Of a DNA stretch of 64,000 bases, positions 53,902 through 62,984 are shown piece by piece. Origin of the DNA: Vibrio cyclitrophicus (GTDB lineage: Bacteria > Pseudomonadota > Gammaproteobacteria > Enterobacterales > Vibrionaceae); NCBI GenBank assembly GCA_023206055.1, contig CP065366.1, positions 2,480,001 to 2,544,000 on the forward strand, given 5' to 3'. The position numbers and the translations under genes are program-made. The stretch's first letter is position 1. Each line of letters starts with the position of its first letter. The notes beneath the pieces are model-generated. The model saw only the letters and a list, made by a program, of their open reading frames with translations. It ran no database searches and had not been told where the DNA came from.

Positions 53902-53930
53902 AAGCGCGACTCTAATAACTAGTCGCGCTT
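53902..53930 (-). terminator. Terminator of the opp operon
   Basis: aagcgcgact and agtcgcgctt pair perfectly over 10 bp (loop of 9), with TTTTTTTGTC on the minus strand. A smaller hairpin (agcct / aggct, 53932-53946) lies between it and the oppF stop. Confidence 0.88.
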
Positions 53931-53965
53931 AAGCCTGTCACAGGCTGAACCGTTTTAAATAGGAT

Positions 53966-54952
53966 CTAGACTTGTACGTGCAAGCAAGATACTGCGTGAA
54001 CGTCATCGCCTTGAATCGATGGCTTAGTTTGCGCACACGCCTCTGTTGCTTGTGGGCAACGAGTACGAAACACACAACCTGATGGCGGGTTGATTGGCGA
54101 TGGTAGATCACCTTCCAGCATCTGAATGGTTTTACTGCGCTCTAAACGTGGATCTGGAATTGGAACTGCAGACATCAACGCTTTGGTGTATGGGTGCTTA
54201 GGATCAGAGAACAATGCATCTGACTCACCAAGTTCTACCGCATTGCCTAAGTACATCACCAACACGCGGTCAGAAATGTGTTTAACAACCGACAAATCGT
54301 GCGCGATGAATACCAAGGACAAACCTAACTCTTTTTGTAGCTCCTTCAGAAGGTTAACTACTTGAGCTTGGATAGATACATCCAATGCCGAAACTGGTTC
54401 ATCACAAATGATCATCTTAGGTTTTAAGATAAGAGCACGTGCGATACCGATACGCTGACACTGACCACCAGAGAACTCATGCGGGTAACGGTTGATTACG
54501 TTGGGTAGTAGACCAACCTTGGCCATCATCTCTTTAACTCGGTCCTTCACTTCCTGTTTAGAAAGTTCTGGGTAAAAAGTCTCTAGCGGCTCAGCAATGA
54601 TGTCACCAACAGACATACGCGGGTTAAGCGATGCTAGCGGGTCTTGGAAGATCATCTGAATCTCTTTACGAGTTTCACGGCGCTTCACTTCCTGCATCTT
54701 AGTTAGGTCTTGACCTAACCACATCACTTGCCCTTCAGTCGCTTCAACCAAGCCGATAATCGCGCGTGCAAAAGTAGACTTACCACAACCAGACTCTCCT
54801 ACTACACCTAATGTTTCACCTTCGTAAAGATGAACATCAACACCATCAACCGCTTTAAGGTTCGATGGTTTCGCCCAAGGCCAAGCTGACTTAGCCGCAA
54901 TGCTAAAGTGAACTTTCAGGTCTTTAATATCTAATAGTAATTCTTTACTCAT
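53966..54952 (-). CDS. oppF: Oligopeptide ABC transporter ATPase OppF
   Basis: The 328-residue ABC ATPase energises oligopeptide uptake together with OppD. It has Walker A GESGCGKS, signature FSGGQCQRIGIARAL, Walker B MIICDEPVSALD and the C-terminal oligopeptide/dipeptide extension with Cys residues (SGCVFRTRCPQATEAC). MSKELLL is the start; its ATG overlaps the oppD TGA stop as ATGA, showing translational coupling, and the longer in-frame start lies inside oppD. Confidence 0.95.
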   Translation of the reverse strand: MSKELLLDIKDLKVHFSIAAKSAWPWAKPSNLKAVDGVDVHLYEGETLGVVGESGCGKSTFARAIIGLVEATEGQVMWLGQDLTKMQEVKRRETRKEIQMIFQDPLASLNPRMSVGDIIAEPLETFYPELSKQEVKDRVKEMMAKVGLLPNVINRYPHEFSGGQCQRIGIARALILKPKMIICDEPVSALDVSIQAQVVNLLKELQKELGLSLVFIAHDLSVVKHISDRVLVMYLGNAVELGESDALFSDPKHPYTKALMSAVPIPDPRLERSKTIQMLEGDLPSPINPPSGCVFRTRCPQATEACAQTKPSIQGDDVHAVSCLHVQV

Positions 54953-55920
54953 TTTGTCCAAGTCTCCCAATCAGAAAAACAAGCACGCTGACGGTCTTTA
55001 GCAAATGGCTGCAAAATTGGTGCTTCTTGCTTACAACGGTCCATTACACGGTGACAACGGTCTTGGTAAGGACAACCGGTTGGTAGGCGAAGTAAGTTAG
55101 GTGGGTTACCTGGAATCGTCGGTAGAATTTCACCTTCGGTATCCAAACGAGGAATCGCTTTAAGCAGGCCTTCCGCATAAGGGTGGCTAGGCTCGTAGAA
55201 GATTTCATCAACCGTGCCGTACTCCATTGTACGGCCCGCGTACATCACCAGTACTTTGTCACATGAACCTGCAACCACACCCAAATCGTGGGTGATCATG
55301 ATGATTGCCGTGTTGAACTCATCTTTCAATTCGTTCAGCAATTCCATAATTTGCGCTTGAATAGTTACATCCAAAGCGGTTGTTGGTTCATCAGCGATAA
55401 GCAATTTAGGACGACACAATAGTGCCATTGCGATCATCACACGCTGACGCATACCGCCAGAAAACTCGTGTGGGTACATAGTGATACGCTTGCGCGCTTC
55501 AGGGATTTTAACCGCTTCAAGCATGCGTACTGATTCTTCAAATGCCTCTGCTTTACCCATGCCTTTGTGGAGCATAAGTACTTCCATCAGCTGATCACTT
55601 ACTTTCATGTAAGGGTTCAGTGATGTCATAGGATCTTGGAAGATCATCGCGATCTGTTCAGCACGAACTTTGTTCAGCTCTTTCTCTGGAAGGTTAAGAA
55701 TCTCTTTACCTTCAAACTTCGCGCTACCCGAGATGATGCCGTTCTTAGCCAGCAGCCCCATGATAGAGAATACAGTTTGTGATTTACCTGAACCGGACTC
55801 ACCCACGATACCCAGCGTTTCGCCTTGGTTGAGTGAGAAGTTCAGATCGTTTACTGCGGTTACGATACCATCTTGCGTGGTAAATTCGACGCGCAGATCT
55901 TTGACATCTAATAAGCTCAT
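54949..55920 (-). CDS. oppD: Oligopeptide ABC transporter ATPase OppD
   Basis: The 323-residue ABC ATPase pairs with OppF. Walker A GESGSGKSQ, signature FSGGMRQRVMIAMAL, Walker B LLIADEPTTALD and the oligopeptide C-terminal Cys region (TGCPYQDRCHRVMDRC) are present. It follows oppC by 42 bp. The order oppABCDF is identical to E. coli. Confidence 0.95.
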   Translation of the reverse strand: MSLLDVKDLRVEFTTQDGIVTAVNDLNFSLNQGETLGIVGESGSGKSQTVFSIMGLLAKNGIISGSAKFEGKEILNLPEKELNKVRAEQIAMIFQDPMTSLNPYMKVSDQLMEVLMLHKGMGKAEAFEESVRMLEAVKIPEARKRITMYPHEFSGGMRQRVMIAMALLCRPKLLIADEPTTALDVTIQAQIMELLNELKDEFNTAIIMITHDLGVVAGSCDKVLVMYAGRTMEYGTVDEIFYEPSHPYAEGLLKAIPRLDTEGEILPTIPGNPPNLLRLPTGCPYQDRCHRVMDRCKQEAPILQPFAKDRQRACFSDWETWTK

Positions 55921-55962
55921 TATTGCTTCCTTAATCTTTTATAGCTTTTAATTGCTATTTCT

Positions 55963-56865
55963 TTATCTGTCTTTTGGATCAAGCGCGTCGCGCAGACCAT
56001 CACCTACGTAGTTAAAGCAGAACAGCGTAACTACCATGAATGCCGCAGGGAATGTCAGTTGCCAAATTGCAACTTCCATTGTTTGCGAACCTTCTTGAAG
56101 CAATGCGCCCCAGCTTGTCATAGGCTCTTGAACACCAAGACCAAGGAAAGATAAGAATGATTCTGTAAGGATCATGCTTGGAATAAGCAGCGTAGAGTAA
56201 ACCGCTACGATACCCAGTACGTTTGGTACGATGTGACGTGTAATGATCTTCCATTTGCTCACACCACATACGTGTGCTGCTTCAATGAATTCTTTACTAC
56301 GTAAGCTCAGCGTTTGACCACGTACAATACGCGCCATATCTAGCCAAGCAATCGCGCCGATAGCAACGAAGATTAGGATAATGTTACGACCAAAGAATGT
56401 TACTAGAACGATAACTAGGAACATGAATGGAACCGCGTACAAGATCTCTAGGATACGCATCATCACTCGGTCAGTACGACCACCGATGAAGCCAGAAGCG
56501 GCACCGTAAAGCGTACCAATCAGTACCGCTACGAATGCACCCATCACACCAACCATCAGTGAGATACGGCCACCGATAAGCGTACGAACGTACAAGTCAC
56601 GGCCTAAGCTATCAGTACCAAACCAGTGATCCGCATTAGGACCTACGTGCATTGCGTACCAGTCAGTATCATCATAAGTGTACTGAGCTAGCATCGGTAA
56701 GAAGATAACCGCCAGTACCATAATAGTAAGGATGAACAGGCTGACCATCGCAGCTTTGTTACGCATGAAACGAATGCGTGCATCCTGCCACAAACTACGA
56801 CCTTCAATCTCTAAACTCTCAGAGAACTTTTCGATCGCTTCTAAATTTTCTTTTTTCTTCAACAT
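55963..56865 (-). CDS. oppC: Oligopeptide transporter permease OppC
   Basis: The 300-residue inner-membrane permease has an N-terminal cytoplasmic segment, six membrane helices and the EAA-type loop (EFIEAAHVCGVSKWKIITRHIVPNV, spread over residues 193-217) that contacts the ATPases. The C-terminus YVGDGLRDALDPKDR is typical. It follows oppB by 12 bp. Confidence 0.95.
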   Translation of the reverse strand: MLKKKENLEAIEKFSESLEIEGRSLWQDARIRFMRNKAAMVSLFILTIMVLAVIFLPMLAQYTYDDTDWYAMHVGPNADHWFGTDSLGRDLYVRTLIGGRISLMVGVMGAFVAVLIGTLYGAASGFIGGRTDRVMMRILEILYAVPFMFLVIVLVTFFGRNIILIFVAIGAIAWLDMARIVRGQTLSLRSKEFIEAAHVCGVSKWKIITRHIVPNVLGIVAVYSTLLIPSMILTESFLSFLGLGVQEPMTSWGALLQEGSQTMEVAIWQLTFPAAFMVVTLFCFNYVGDGLRDALDPKDR

Positions 56866-56877
56866 AACCAGTCCCTG

Positions 56878-57798
56878 TTAGTAGCGAATTTTCGGGTCAA
56901 TCAGCGCTAGCAAAATATCAACGATTGCGTTGAACAAGATGAATAGGAAACCAATCAAGATGGTTACACCCATTACTAGCGAGTAGTCACGGTTAAACGC
57001 GGCGTTAACAAACAGCTTACCGATACCTGGTAGGCCGAAGATGGTTTCAACAACAACTGAACCTGTGATGATACCTACGAACGCAGGTCCCATGTAAGAA
57101 ACAACAGGTAGCATTGCTGGCTTAAGTGCATGTTTTAGAATGATGTAACGGTAGCTTAGACCTTTTGCACGTGCAGTTCGGATAAAGTTACTGTTTAGCG
57201 TTTCAATCATGCTACCGCGAGTAATACGAGCAAAGGTTGCTACGTAAAGAAGAGACATCGCGATAACAGGCAGCACGATGTACATGAATGTACCGCCATG
57301 CCAACCACCTGCTGGGAATATATTCCAGTGCAGGGAGAAAAGGTAAATAAGCGCCGGTGCCAACACGAAGGATGGCATCACCACCCCGAGCATGGCGGTC
57401 GACATTATGGTGTAGTCGACCCAGGTATTGTGCTTCAAGGCAGCAATCGTCCCGACGGTGACCCCCATCAATAGTGTGAAGATAAAGGCAACGAAACCTA
57501 CCTTCGCAGATACTGGAAGTGCAACCGCGATCAGCTCATTTACTGTGTAATCTTGGTATTTAAACGAGGGACCGAAGTCACCTTGTAAGATATTTGTCAA
57601 ATACGTGGTGTATTGTTCAAATACTGGTTTATCTAAGCCGTATTTAGCTTCGATGTTAGCCATAACTTCTGGCGGTAATGGACGTTCGCTTGAAAACGGG
57701 TTACCCGGTGCGAAACGCATGAGAAAGAAAGATATAGTGATCAACACCAACATGGTTGGAATCGCTTCAAATATCCTTTTCATAATGAATTTAAGCAT
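56878..57798 (-). CDS. oppB: Oligopeptide transporter permease OppB
   Basis: The 306-residue permease has six predicted helices, the RFAPGNPF motif near residue 29 and the EAA-type loop NFIRTARAKGLSYRYIILKHA (residues 199-219). It is separated from oppA by 114 bp containing a strong hairpin, so the membrane components are probably made at lower level than the binding protein. Confidence 0.95.
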   Translation of the reverse strand: MLKFIMKRIFEAIPTMLVLITISFFLMRFAPGNPFSSERPLPPEVMANIEAKYGLDKPVFEQYTTYLTNILQGDFGPSFKYQDYTVNELIAVALPVSAKVGFVAFIFTLLMGVTVGTIAALKHNTWVDYTIMSTAMLGVVMPSFVLAPALIYLFSLHWNIFPAGGWHGGTFMYIVLPVIAMSLLYVATFARITRGSMIETLNSNFIRTARAKGLSYRYIILKHALKPAMLPVVSYMGPAFVGIITGSVVVETIFGLPGIGKLFVNAAFNRDYSLVMGVTILIGFLFILFNAIVDILLALIDPKIRY

Positions 57799-57841
57799 AA
57801 ACTCACTCTTTCAGTCTGTGACAATTAAAATTAGAAAGACG

Positions 57842-57866
57842 CTACATGCGCGCCCTGCGCATGTAG
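57842..57866 (-). terminator. Hairpin between oppA and oppB, probable attenuator or mRNA stabiliser
   Basis: ctacatgcgc and gcgcatgtag pair perfectly over 10 bp around a 5-nt loop. On the minus strand the following bases are only moderately T-rich (CGTCTTTCTAATTTT), so termination would be partial. Such hairpins after binding-protein genes raise the ratio of binding protein to permease. Confidence 0.65.
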
Positions 57867-57912
57867 TGTCTGTATCGTTATAGTTATATTAACTTTTTAG
57901 AATCGAAGCTTA

Positions 57913-59544
57913 TTATTGAGCTTTGATGTATAGGTCTTTCGAGAAGATCTTGTCTTCCGCGTTGTTGATTGGGAAACCACCAACATGCGGGTTAAGTAGA
58001 CGAGATTTAACGTATTGGTAGATAGGAGCGATTGGCATGTCGTTTGCCATTAGCGCCTCAGCTTCTAGGTAAAGTGCTTTACGCTCTTCTTCTGAAGTTG
58101 AGTTAAGTGCTTTATCGATGATTTGATCGTAAGCCGCGCTGTCGTAGTGAACACCACCGGTAGTGTTGTTACTCTTCATTAGCGTTAGGAACGAAGACGC
58201 TTCGTTGTAGTCACCACACCAACCAGCACGTGCTACTTCGAAATCACCAGAATCTTTAGAAGATAGGTACGTTTTCCACTCTTGGTTCTCAAGCGTTACA
58301 GAAAGACCCAGTGTTTTCTTCCACATAGAACCTAGCGCTACAGCAATCTTCTTGTGGTTCTCTGAAGTGTTGTAAAGTAGGTTGAATTTAAGTGGGTTAT
58401 CTTTACCGTAACCCGCTTCTTCAAGAAGACGTTCTGCTTCTGCGTTACGCTCTTTTTGAGACATCTTACCGTAAGCTGGTAGCTCAGGATCGAAGCCAGC
58501 TGTGATTTCAGGCGTTAGGAAGTATGCAGGTTTTTGACCTTGCGCTAGGATAGCACCTGTTACGATATCACGGTCGATTGCGTAAGAGATTGCTTGGCGA
58601 ACACGAACATCATCAAATGGTGCTTTCTTCGTGTTGAAGATGTAGTAGTAAGTACATAGGTTACCCGCTACAGATACATCTTCCGCGTACTCTTTTTGAA
58701 GACGCTTGAAATGCTCAGTTGGAAGTTCGTTTGTGAAATCGATTTCGCCAGATAGGAAGCGGTTCATTTCCGCTACTTGGTTTTCGATTGGTAGGAAGGT
58801 TACTTTATTTAGAACCGTCTTATCGTTGTTCCAGTATTGGTCGTTACGCTTTAAAACTAAACGCTCGTTAACAACCCATTTATCAACAGAGAATGCACCG
58901 TTGCCAACGAAGTGGTCAGGCTTAGTCCACTGGTCACCGTATTTTTCAACAGTCGCTTGGTGTACTGGCTTCATTGTTGTGTGGCCCATCATCATTACGA
59001 AGTATGGTACCGCTGTTTCTAATTCAACAACAAGTGTGTTTGCATCTACAGCTTTAACGCCTAGCTCACTCTTGTCTTTCTTACCCGCTACGATGTCCTT
59101 CGCATTCGCCATCTTGGTATATTCCATGTACCAAGCGTATGGAGAAGCTGTCGCTGGATCGACTGCACGTTTCCAGCTGTATACGAAATCTTGAGCTGTT
59201 ACAGGATCGCCGTTAGACCATTTTGCGTCTTTACGTAGGTGGAAAGTGAATGTTTTGTTGTCTGTCGTTTCCCAGCTTTCAGCAACACCAGGGATAGTAT
59301 TACCTTCGCCGTCTTGGTTCACTAGACCTTCTAGAAGATCACGAATTACGTGAGATTCTGGTACACCTTGAGATTTGTGTGGGTCGATAGTCGCAACTTC
59401 AGTACCGTTACCGCGAACAAGTTCCTGAACTTTTGCTAGTTCTGTGCCTGCTGGAACTTCAGCAGCGATAGAAAGAGTAGAAGTGGCAGCCACTGCCAAA
59501 CCAGCACCTAGAAGAAGGGCCTGAGTAATTTTATTCTTGTACAT
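57913..59544 (-). CDS. oppA: Periplasmic oligopeptide-binding protein OppA
   Basis: The 543-residue secreted protein has a signal peptide (MYKNKITQALLLGAGLAVAA, cut after SIAAE region) and the family 5 solute-binding fold (LRKDAKWSNGDPVTAQDFVYSWKRA spread over about 100-125; GNGAFSVDKW; FDDVRVRQAISYAIDRD). It captures peptides for the Opp importer. GGAG lies about 9 nt before the ATG. It is first in the operon and has biased codons, indicating abundance. Its unusually long upstream region holds a CRP-like site and phased repeats. Confidence 0.95.
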   Translation of the reverse strand: MYKNKITQALLLGAGLAVAATSTLSIAAEVPAGTELAKVQELVRGNGTEVATIDPHKSQGVPESHVIRDLLEGLVNQDGEGNTIPGVAESWETTDNKTFTFHLRKDAKWSNGDPVTAQDFVYSWKRAVDPATASPYAWYMEYTKMANAKDIVAGKKDKSELGVKAVDANTLVVELETAVPYFVMMMGHTTMKPVHQATVEKYGDQWTKPDHFVGNGAFSVDKWVVNERLVLKRNDQYWNNDKTVLNKVTFLPIENQVAEMNRFLSGEIDFTNELPTEHFKRLQKEYAEDVSVAGNLCTYYYIFNTKKAPFDDVRVRQAISYAIDRDIVTGAILAQGQKPAYFLTPEITAGFDPELPAYGKMSQKERNAEAERLLEEAGYGKDNPLKFNLLYNTSENHKKIAVALGSMWKKTLGLSVTLENQEWKTYLSSKDSGDFEVARAGWCGDYNEASSFLTLMKSNNTTGGVHYDSAAYDQIIDKALNSTSEEERKALYLEAEALMANDMPIAPIYQYVKSRLLNPHVGGFPINNAEDKIFSKDLYIKAQ

Positions 59545-59949
59545 TTAATAAACTCCAAGTTTTTCGTTTTGCATCCATGACTTCTTTGTTAGGTTCACTG
59601 AACGGCAGTGATTTAGGTTTATTTAGCTCAAAATATAAGCATAAAAACCTAAAACCTTACAAAGATTGAGGCACACACTATCAACCATTGAAGTAATTTG
59701 CCACAAACAAGTCGCAAAAAATCGGATAATTCTCCGAATTACTTAAGGTAATAGTGTAAATCTCTAATAAAAACCTAATGAATAGTGAGTTACACATAGG
59801 GATTAATTAAAAAACAGCCTTTAGTGTTGATGTATCTGTATTGATACTTTTTTTTAGCATCTTATGCTAGAACACTGTCAGCAAATTAACATTAATGCCA
59901 CATTAAATCCAATTGCACATCACATATCCCCTAAATAGACTCCACTATT

Positions 59950-59965
59950 TGTGAGGGTTATCACT
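59950..59965. promoter_or_regulatory. Candidate CRP site upstream of oppA
   Basis: TGTGAGGGTTATCACT matches the CRP consensus TGTGA-N6-TCACA except for the last base. It lies about 405 bp upstream of the oppA start, so it could act only if the promoter is far upstream or through looping. Confidence 0.5.
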
Positions 59966-59988
59966 TTATACAAAACAGCATAAAGCAC

Positions 59989-60040
59989 TGCACCAAAACA
60001 GATTTAGAAATGCACCAAGACAGACAAAATCACGCACCGA
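59989..60040. repeat. Three 22-bp-phased direct repeats upstream of oppA
   Basis: The motif GCACC(A/G)A occurs at 59990, 60012 and 60034, exactly 22 bp apart. The first two copies match over a longer core, TGCACCAAAACAGA and TGCACCAAGACAGA. The spacing equals two turns of B-DNA, so bound proteins would lie on one face of the helix. No fourth copy is present. Confidence 0.55.
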
Positions 60041-60118
60041 ATTTATATGCAACATGAATGACTAACCATTTATTAATACGCTAATTATTTATAAATAACT
60101 TTGTAGCACGCACAAAAA

Positions 60119-60139
60119 AACCGACTTTAATAGTCGGCT
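60119..60139 (-). terminator. Terminator of the moa operon
   Basis: The stem agccgact / agtcggtt (read on the minus strand, loop of 5, one wobble) is followed by TTTTTG, 38 bp after moaE. Confidence 0.82.
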
Positions 60140-60176
60140 TTTAATATTCGTTCTGAAGGTGAGTAACCTTGGGTGG

Positions 60177-60650
60177 TTATTTTTCCCAACGCTCTGCAGC
60201 TTTCGCATCTGAATCTCGAGAGTCAACCCAACGAGTTTCTTCAGTGGTACGTTCCTTCTTCCAAAACGGCGCTTTGGTTTTCAGAAAATCCATAACAAAC
60301 TCACAGGCTTCAAAGGCCGCACCGCGGTGTGCACTGGATACACCAACGTAAACAATCTGGTCACCAATATCGAGGTCACCAACACGATGGATAACTCGCA
60401 TCTTTTGGATTGGCCAGCGTGCTTCAGCTTGATCACAGATCTCGCTCAGTGATTTCTCTGTCATGCCCGGATAGTGCTCCAGAGACAAACCAATCACATT
60501 GTCGCCAAGGTTCATGTCGCGAACTTTACCAACGAACGTCACAATCGCTCCGGCAACTGTACCTTGAGCTAGATAATCGTATTCGCCACCCACAGAAAAG
60601 TCTTCAGCAGTAACCAATACTCTTGGATCTATAACTCGAGAATCATTCAT
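60177..60650 (-). CDS. moaE: Molybdopterin synthase catalytic subunit MoaE
   Basis: The 157-residue large subunit of MPT synthase inserts two sulfurs into precursor Z. FVGKVRD, the substrate-binding HRVGDL and HRGAAFEA segments, and the catalytic Lys pair in FLKTKAPFWKKE (near residue 120) are present. It follows moaD by 2 bp and is last in the operon. Confidence 0.96.
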   Translation of the reverse strand: MNDSRVIDPRVLVTAEDFSVGGEYDYLAQGTVAGAIVTFVGKVRDMNLGDNVIGLSLEHYPGMTEKSLSEICDQAEARWPIQKMRVIHRVGDLDIGDQIVYVGVSSAHRGAAFEACEFVMDFLKTKAPFWKKERTTEETRWVDSRDSDAKAAERWEK

Positions 60651-60652
60651 GA

Positions 60653-60898
60653 CTAGCCTCCGGTCACTGGTGGGAAGAAAGCGACTTCATCGCCGTCTTT
60701 CACTTCAGTCGTCAGAGGCACGATAGATTGGTTAAGCGCAGCCAGAAGCTTGCCCTCTTCCAGAGCGATATCCCATTTGCCTTCTTGTTCTACAAGGTAG
60801 CTGCGAATCGCTTCAATCGTCTTGAACTGTGCATCAACTTCAACGCTGTCCACACCAACAAGTTCACGAGTTTGAGCAAAGAAAAGTACTGTAATCAT
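60653..60898 (-). CDS. moaD: Molybdopterin synthase small subunit MoaD
   Basis: The 81-residue ubiquitin-like sulfur carrier ends in the required Gly-Gly (FFPPVTGG), which is thiocarboxylated by MoeB and inserted into MoaE. Length is the family norm. Its ATG overlaps the moaC TGA stop as ATGA, indicating coupled translation. Confidence 0.96.
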   Translation of the reverse strand: MITVLFFAQTRELVGVDSVEVDAQFKTIEAIRSYLVEQEGKWDIALEEGKLLAALNQSIVPLTTEVKDGDEVAFFPPVTGG

Positions 60899-61374
60899 GA
60901 TTCCACCTTAAAGTGACCAGATTTACCACCGGTCTTCTCTAACAGGCGTACATTCTCGATAACAATGTCTTTCTGAACAGCTTTACACATATCGTAAATC
61001 GTTAACGCAGCAACAGAAGCAGCCGTTAGCGCCTCCATCTCTACGCCTGTCTTACCAGCAAGCTTACATACCGACTCGATACGTACCTTGTTTTCAGACT
61101 CGATAGCTTCTAGCTGCACTTCTACTTTAGTTAATAGTAGAGGGTGACACAGTGGAATCAGATCCCACGTCTTCTTAGCCGCTTGAATACCTGCGATACG
61201 TGCCGTTGCGAAAACATCACCTTTATGGTGGCTACCAGAAACAATCAGCTTTAGCGTTTCAGCAGACATTTGTACGAAAGCTTCCGCTCTCGCCTCACGC
61301 ACTGTCTCAGCTTTAGCCGATACATCGACCATGTTTGCTTCGCCAGACGCGTTAATGTGTGTAAATTGGCTCAT
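60895..61374 (-). CDS. moaC: Cyclic pyranopterin monophosphate synthase MoaC
   Basis: The 159-residue enzyme works with MoaA to make cyclic pyranopterin monophosphate from GTP. DLIPLCHPLLLT, GKTGVEMEALTA and the catalytic KTGGKSGHF end region are typical. ATG at 61374 (MSQFTHIN) is preferred over a TTG two codons upstream because AAGGCGG is well spaced from it. Confidence 0.96.
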   Translation of the reverse strand: MSQFTHINASGEANMVDVSAKAETVREARAEAFVQMSAETLKLIVSGSHHKGDVFATARIAGIQAAKKTWDLIPLCHPLLLTKVEVQLEAIESENKVRIESVCKLAGKTGVEMEALTAASVAALTIYDMCKAVQKDIVIENVRLLEKTGGKSGHFKVES

Positions 61375-61386
61375 ACTCAAACCGCC

Positions 61387-61899
61387 TTATACAGAAAGGT
61401 GTGGCATGAAGTTACAAGGGCGGTGGCTAGCATCCATCTGTTGCTTGATGATCTTAGTCCAACCTGTGCGACAAGCGCCTGTTGAACCTGGCATCGCAAA
61501 GATTACTGTGTGGTTAGCAAAGCCCGCAATCGCACGCGATTGAATTGTCGATGTACCGATCTCTTCGTAAGACACTTGGCGGAATAACTCACCAAAACCT
61601 TCTACTTCTTTGTCGAACAGTGGCTTAAGCGCTTCAGGAGTACTGTCACGAGAAGTAAAACCCGTACCGCCAGTGATCATGATCGCTTGTACGCTTTCAT
61701 CCGCGATCCATTTCGAAACGATCGCACGAATCTTATACATGTCGTCGATAACGATTTGCTTATCTACAACGTTGTGACCCGCTTCTTTAGCATGCTCAGC
61801 TAGGTAGCCACCTGACGTATCATTTTCTTCTGTACGTGTATCTGAAACCGTTAATACTGCGATGTTTGCTGCTTGGAATTTGCTTTCTGCGTGACCCAT
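61387..61899 (-). CDS. moaB: MoaB family molybdopterin adenylyltransferase-like protein
   Basis: The 170-residue MoaB/Mog-fold protein has the nucleotide loop TVSDTRTEENDTSGG (about 17-31) and the MPT-binding TGGTGFTSRD (about 77-86). MoaB is a structural homologue of MogA; its activity in enterics is unclear and may be redundant. It lies between moaA and moaC, the E. coli order. A hairpin with one mismatch (61940-61961) lies in the 90-bp gap from moaA. Confidence 0.93.
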   Translation of the reverse strand: MGHAESKFQAANIAVLTVSDTRTEENDTSGGYLAEHAKEAGHNVVDKQIVIDDMYKIRAIVSKWIADESVQAIMITGGTGFTSRDSTPEALKPLFDKEVEGFGELFRQVSYEEIGTSTIQSRAIAGFANHTVIFAMPGSTGACRTGWTKIIKQQMDASHRPCNFMPHLSV

Positions 61900-61989
61900 T
61901 TGTTCACCTATATAAATTTTTCAATGATTAGACTGATTCGCCCAGCTTAAAGAAGCTGAGCGATAAAATGCTTTAGAGTATATAACGGG

Positions 61990-62979
61990 TTAACCGCCGA
62001 TTGACGCCAAGTTTGGAGTCATGCCGCTGTTGCCATCATGCAAGAAGTGGCTAACGGACTTGGTTTGAAGCTGAGCCTGAATTCGATCAATTAGCTCTTG
62101 CTCTTGTTGATCTTCTTGAATCAGATCTCTCAGTTCAACACCGTGGTCGCCAAACAGACATAGGTGAAGTTTACCGGTCGCAGAAACACGCAGTCGGTTA
62201 CAACTCTCACAGAAGTCTTTCTCGTAAGGCATGATCAAACCAATTTCACCCTTGTAGTCTGGGTGGACAAACACTTGTGCTGGGCCATCGTTAACAGCTT
62301 TGACTTTTAACAGCCAACCGTTAGCAATAAGCTGATTGCGAATCGCAACGCCAGATACATGATGTTTATCGAACAACTCGTCCATCTCGCCGGTTTTCAT
62401 CAGCTCGATAAAACGCAATTGAATAGGTTTGTCTTTGATCCAATTAAGGAAGGCTGGTAATTCCTGACTGTTGAGGTCTTTCATCAATACAACGTTGACT
62501 TTGACTTGTTCATAGCCAACCTCAAACGCTTTATCAATGCCTCGCATAACCTCAGTAAACTTATTCTCACCAGTGATCTGATGGAACATACGTGAATCTA
62601 AGCTATCCACGCTGACGTTTATATGGGTTAAACCAGCATCACGCCATTGCCCTACTTGTTTCTCCATGCGGTAGCCATTCGTTGTGGTGGCTACTTTTTC
62701 GATGCCAGGGGTAGAAGCGACGGTATGTATGATTTCAGGAAAGTCTTTACGCAGACTCGGCTCTCCGCCTGTAATGCGGATCTTTGAGGTACCACAATCT
62801 GCAAACGCTTTAACAACGCGTTTGATCTCGGGAACACTTAAAAAAGACGAGTTTTTTTGCCCTGACGGTCTATAACCATCTGGCAAGCAGTAAGTACATT
62901 TAAAGTTACAGACGTCTGTAACCGACAAGCGCAAGTAATAAAACTTGCGATGGAATCTATCTTCGAATTGTTGCGCCAC
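61990..62979 (-). CDS. moaA: GTP 3',8-cyclase MoaA (radical SAM)
   Basis: The 329-residue radical SAM enzyme starts molybdopterin synthesis from GTP. It has the first cluster motif CNFKCTYC (Cys at about 24, 28 and 31), the second cluster Cys set CESCNRLR...LCLFG near the C-terminus, and the essential Gly-Gly end (LASIGG). The start is a GTG (reads MAQQFEDRF), with AAAGG six nt upstream. The longer in-frame TTG start is inside the predicted riboswitch and is rejected. Confidence 0.94.
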   Translation of the reverse strand: MAQQFEDRFHRKFYYLRLSVTDVCNFKCTYCLPDGYRPSGQKNSSFLSVPEIKRVVKAFADCGTSKIRITGGEPSLRKDFPEIIHTVASTPGIEKVATTTNGYRMEKQVGQWRDAGLTHINVSVDSLDSRMFHQITGENKFTEVMRGIDKAFEVGYEQVKVNVVLMKDLNSQELPAFLNWIKDKPIQLRFIELMKTGEMDELFDKHHVSGVAIRNQLIANGWLLKVKAVNDGPAQVFVHPDYKGEIGLIMPYEKDFCESCNRLRVSATGKLHLCLFGDHGVELRDLIQEDQQEQELIDRIQAQLQTKSVSHFLHDGNSGMTPNLASIGG

Positions 62980-62984
62980 GGAAC

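Larger units (their letters stand above)
59545..60118. other. Long regulatory region upstream of oppA
   Basis: About 570 AT-rich bases lie between oppA and the terminator of the moa operon. I see no gene. It holds a CRP-like site and a set of phased repeats, listed separately, and a palindrome (tagcat / atgcta, 59855-59869). The oppA message may have a long leader. Confidence 0.55.

Noticed and set aside
59841..60139. Possible plus-strand small RNA (TTGATA/TATGCT to the hairpin at 60119)
   Set aside because: The promoter-like pair overlaps a palindrome, and the hairpin is better explained as the moa terminator on the other strand.
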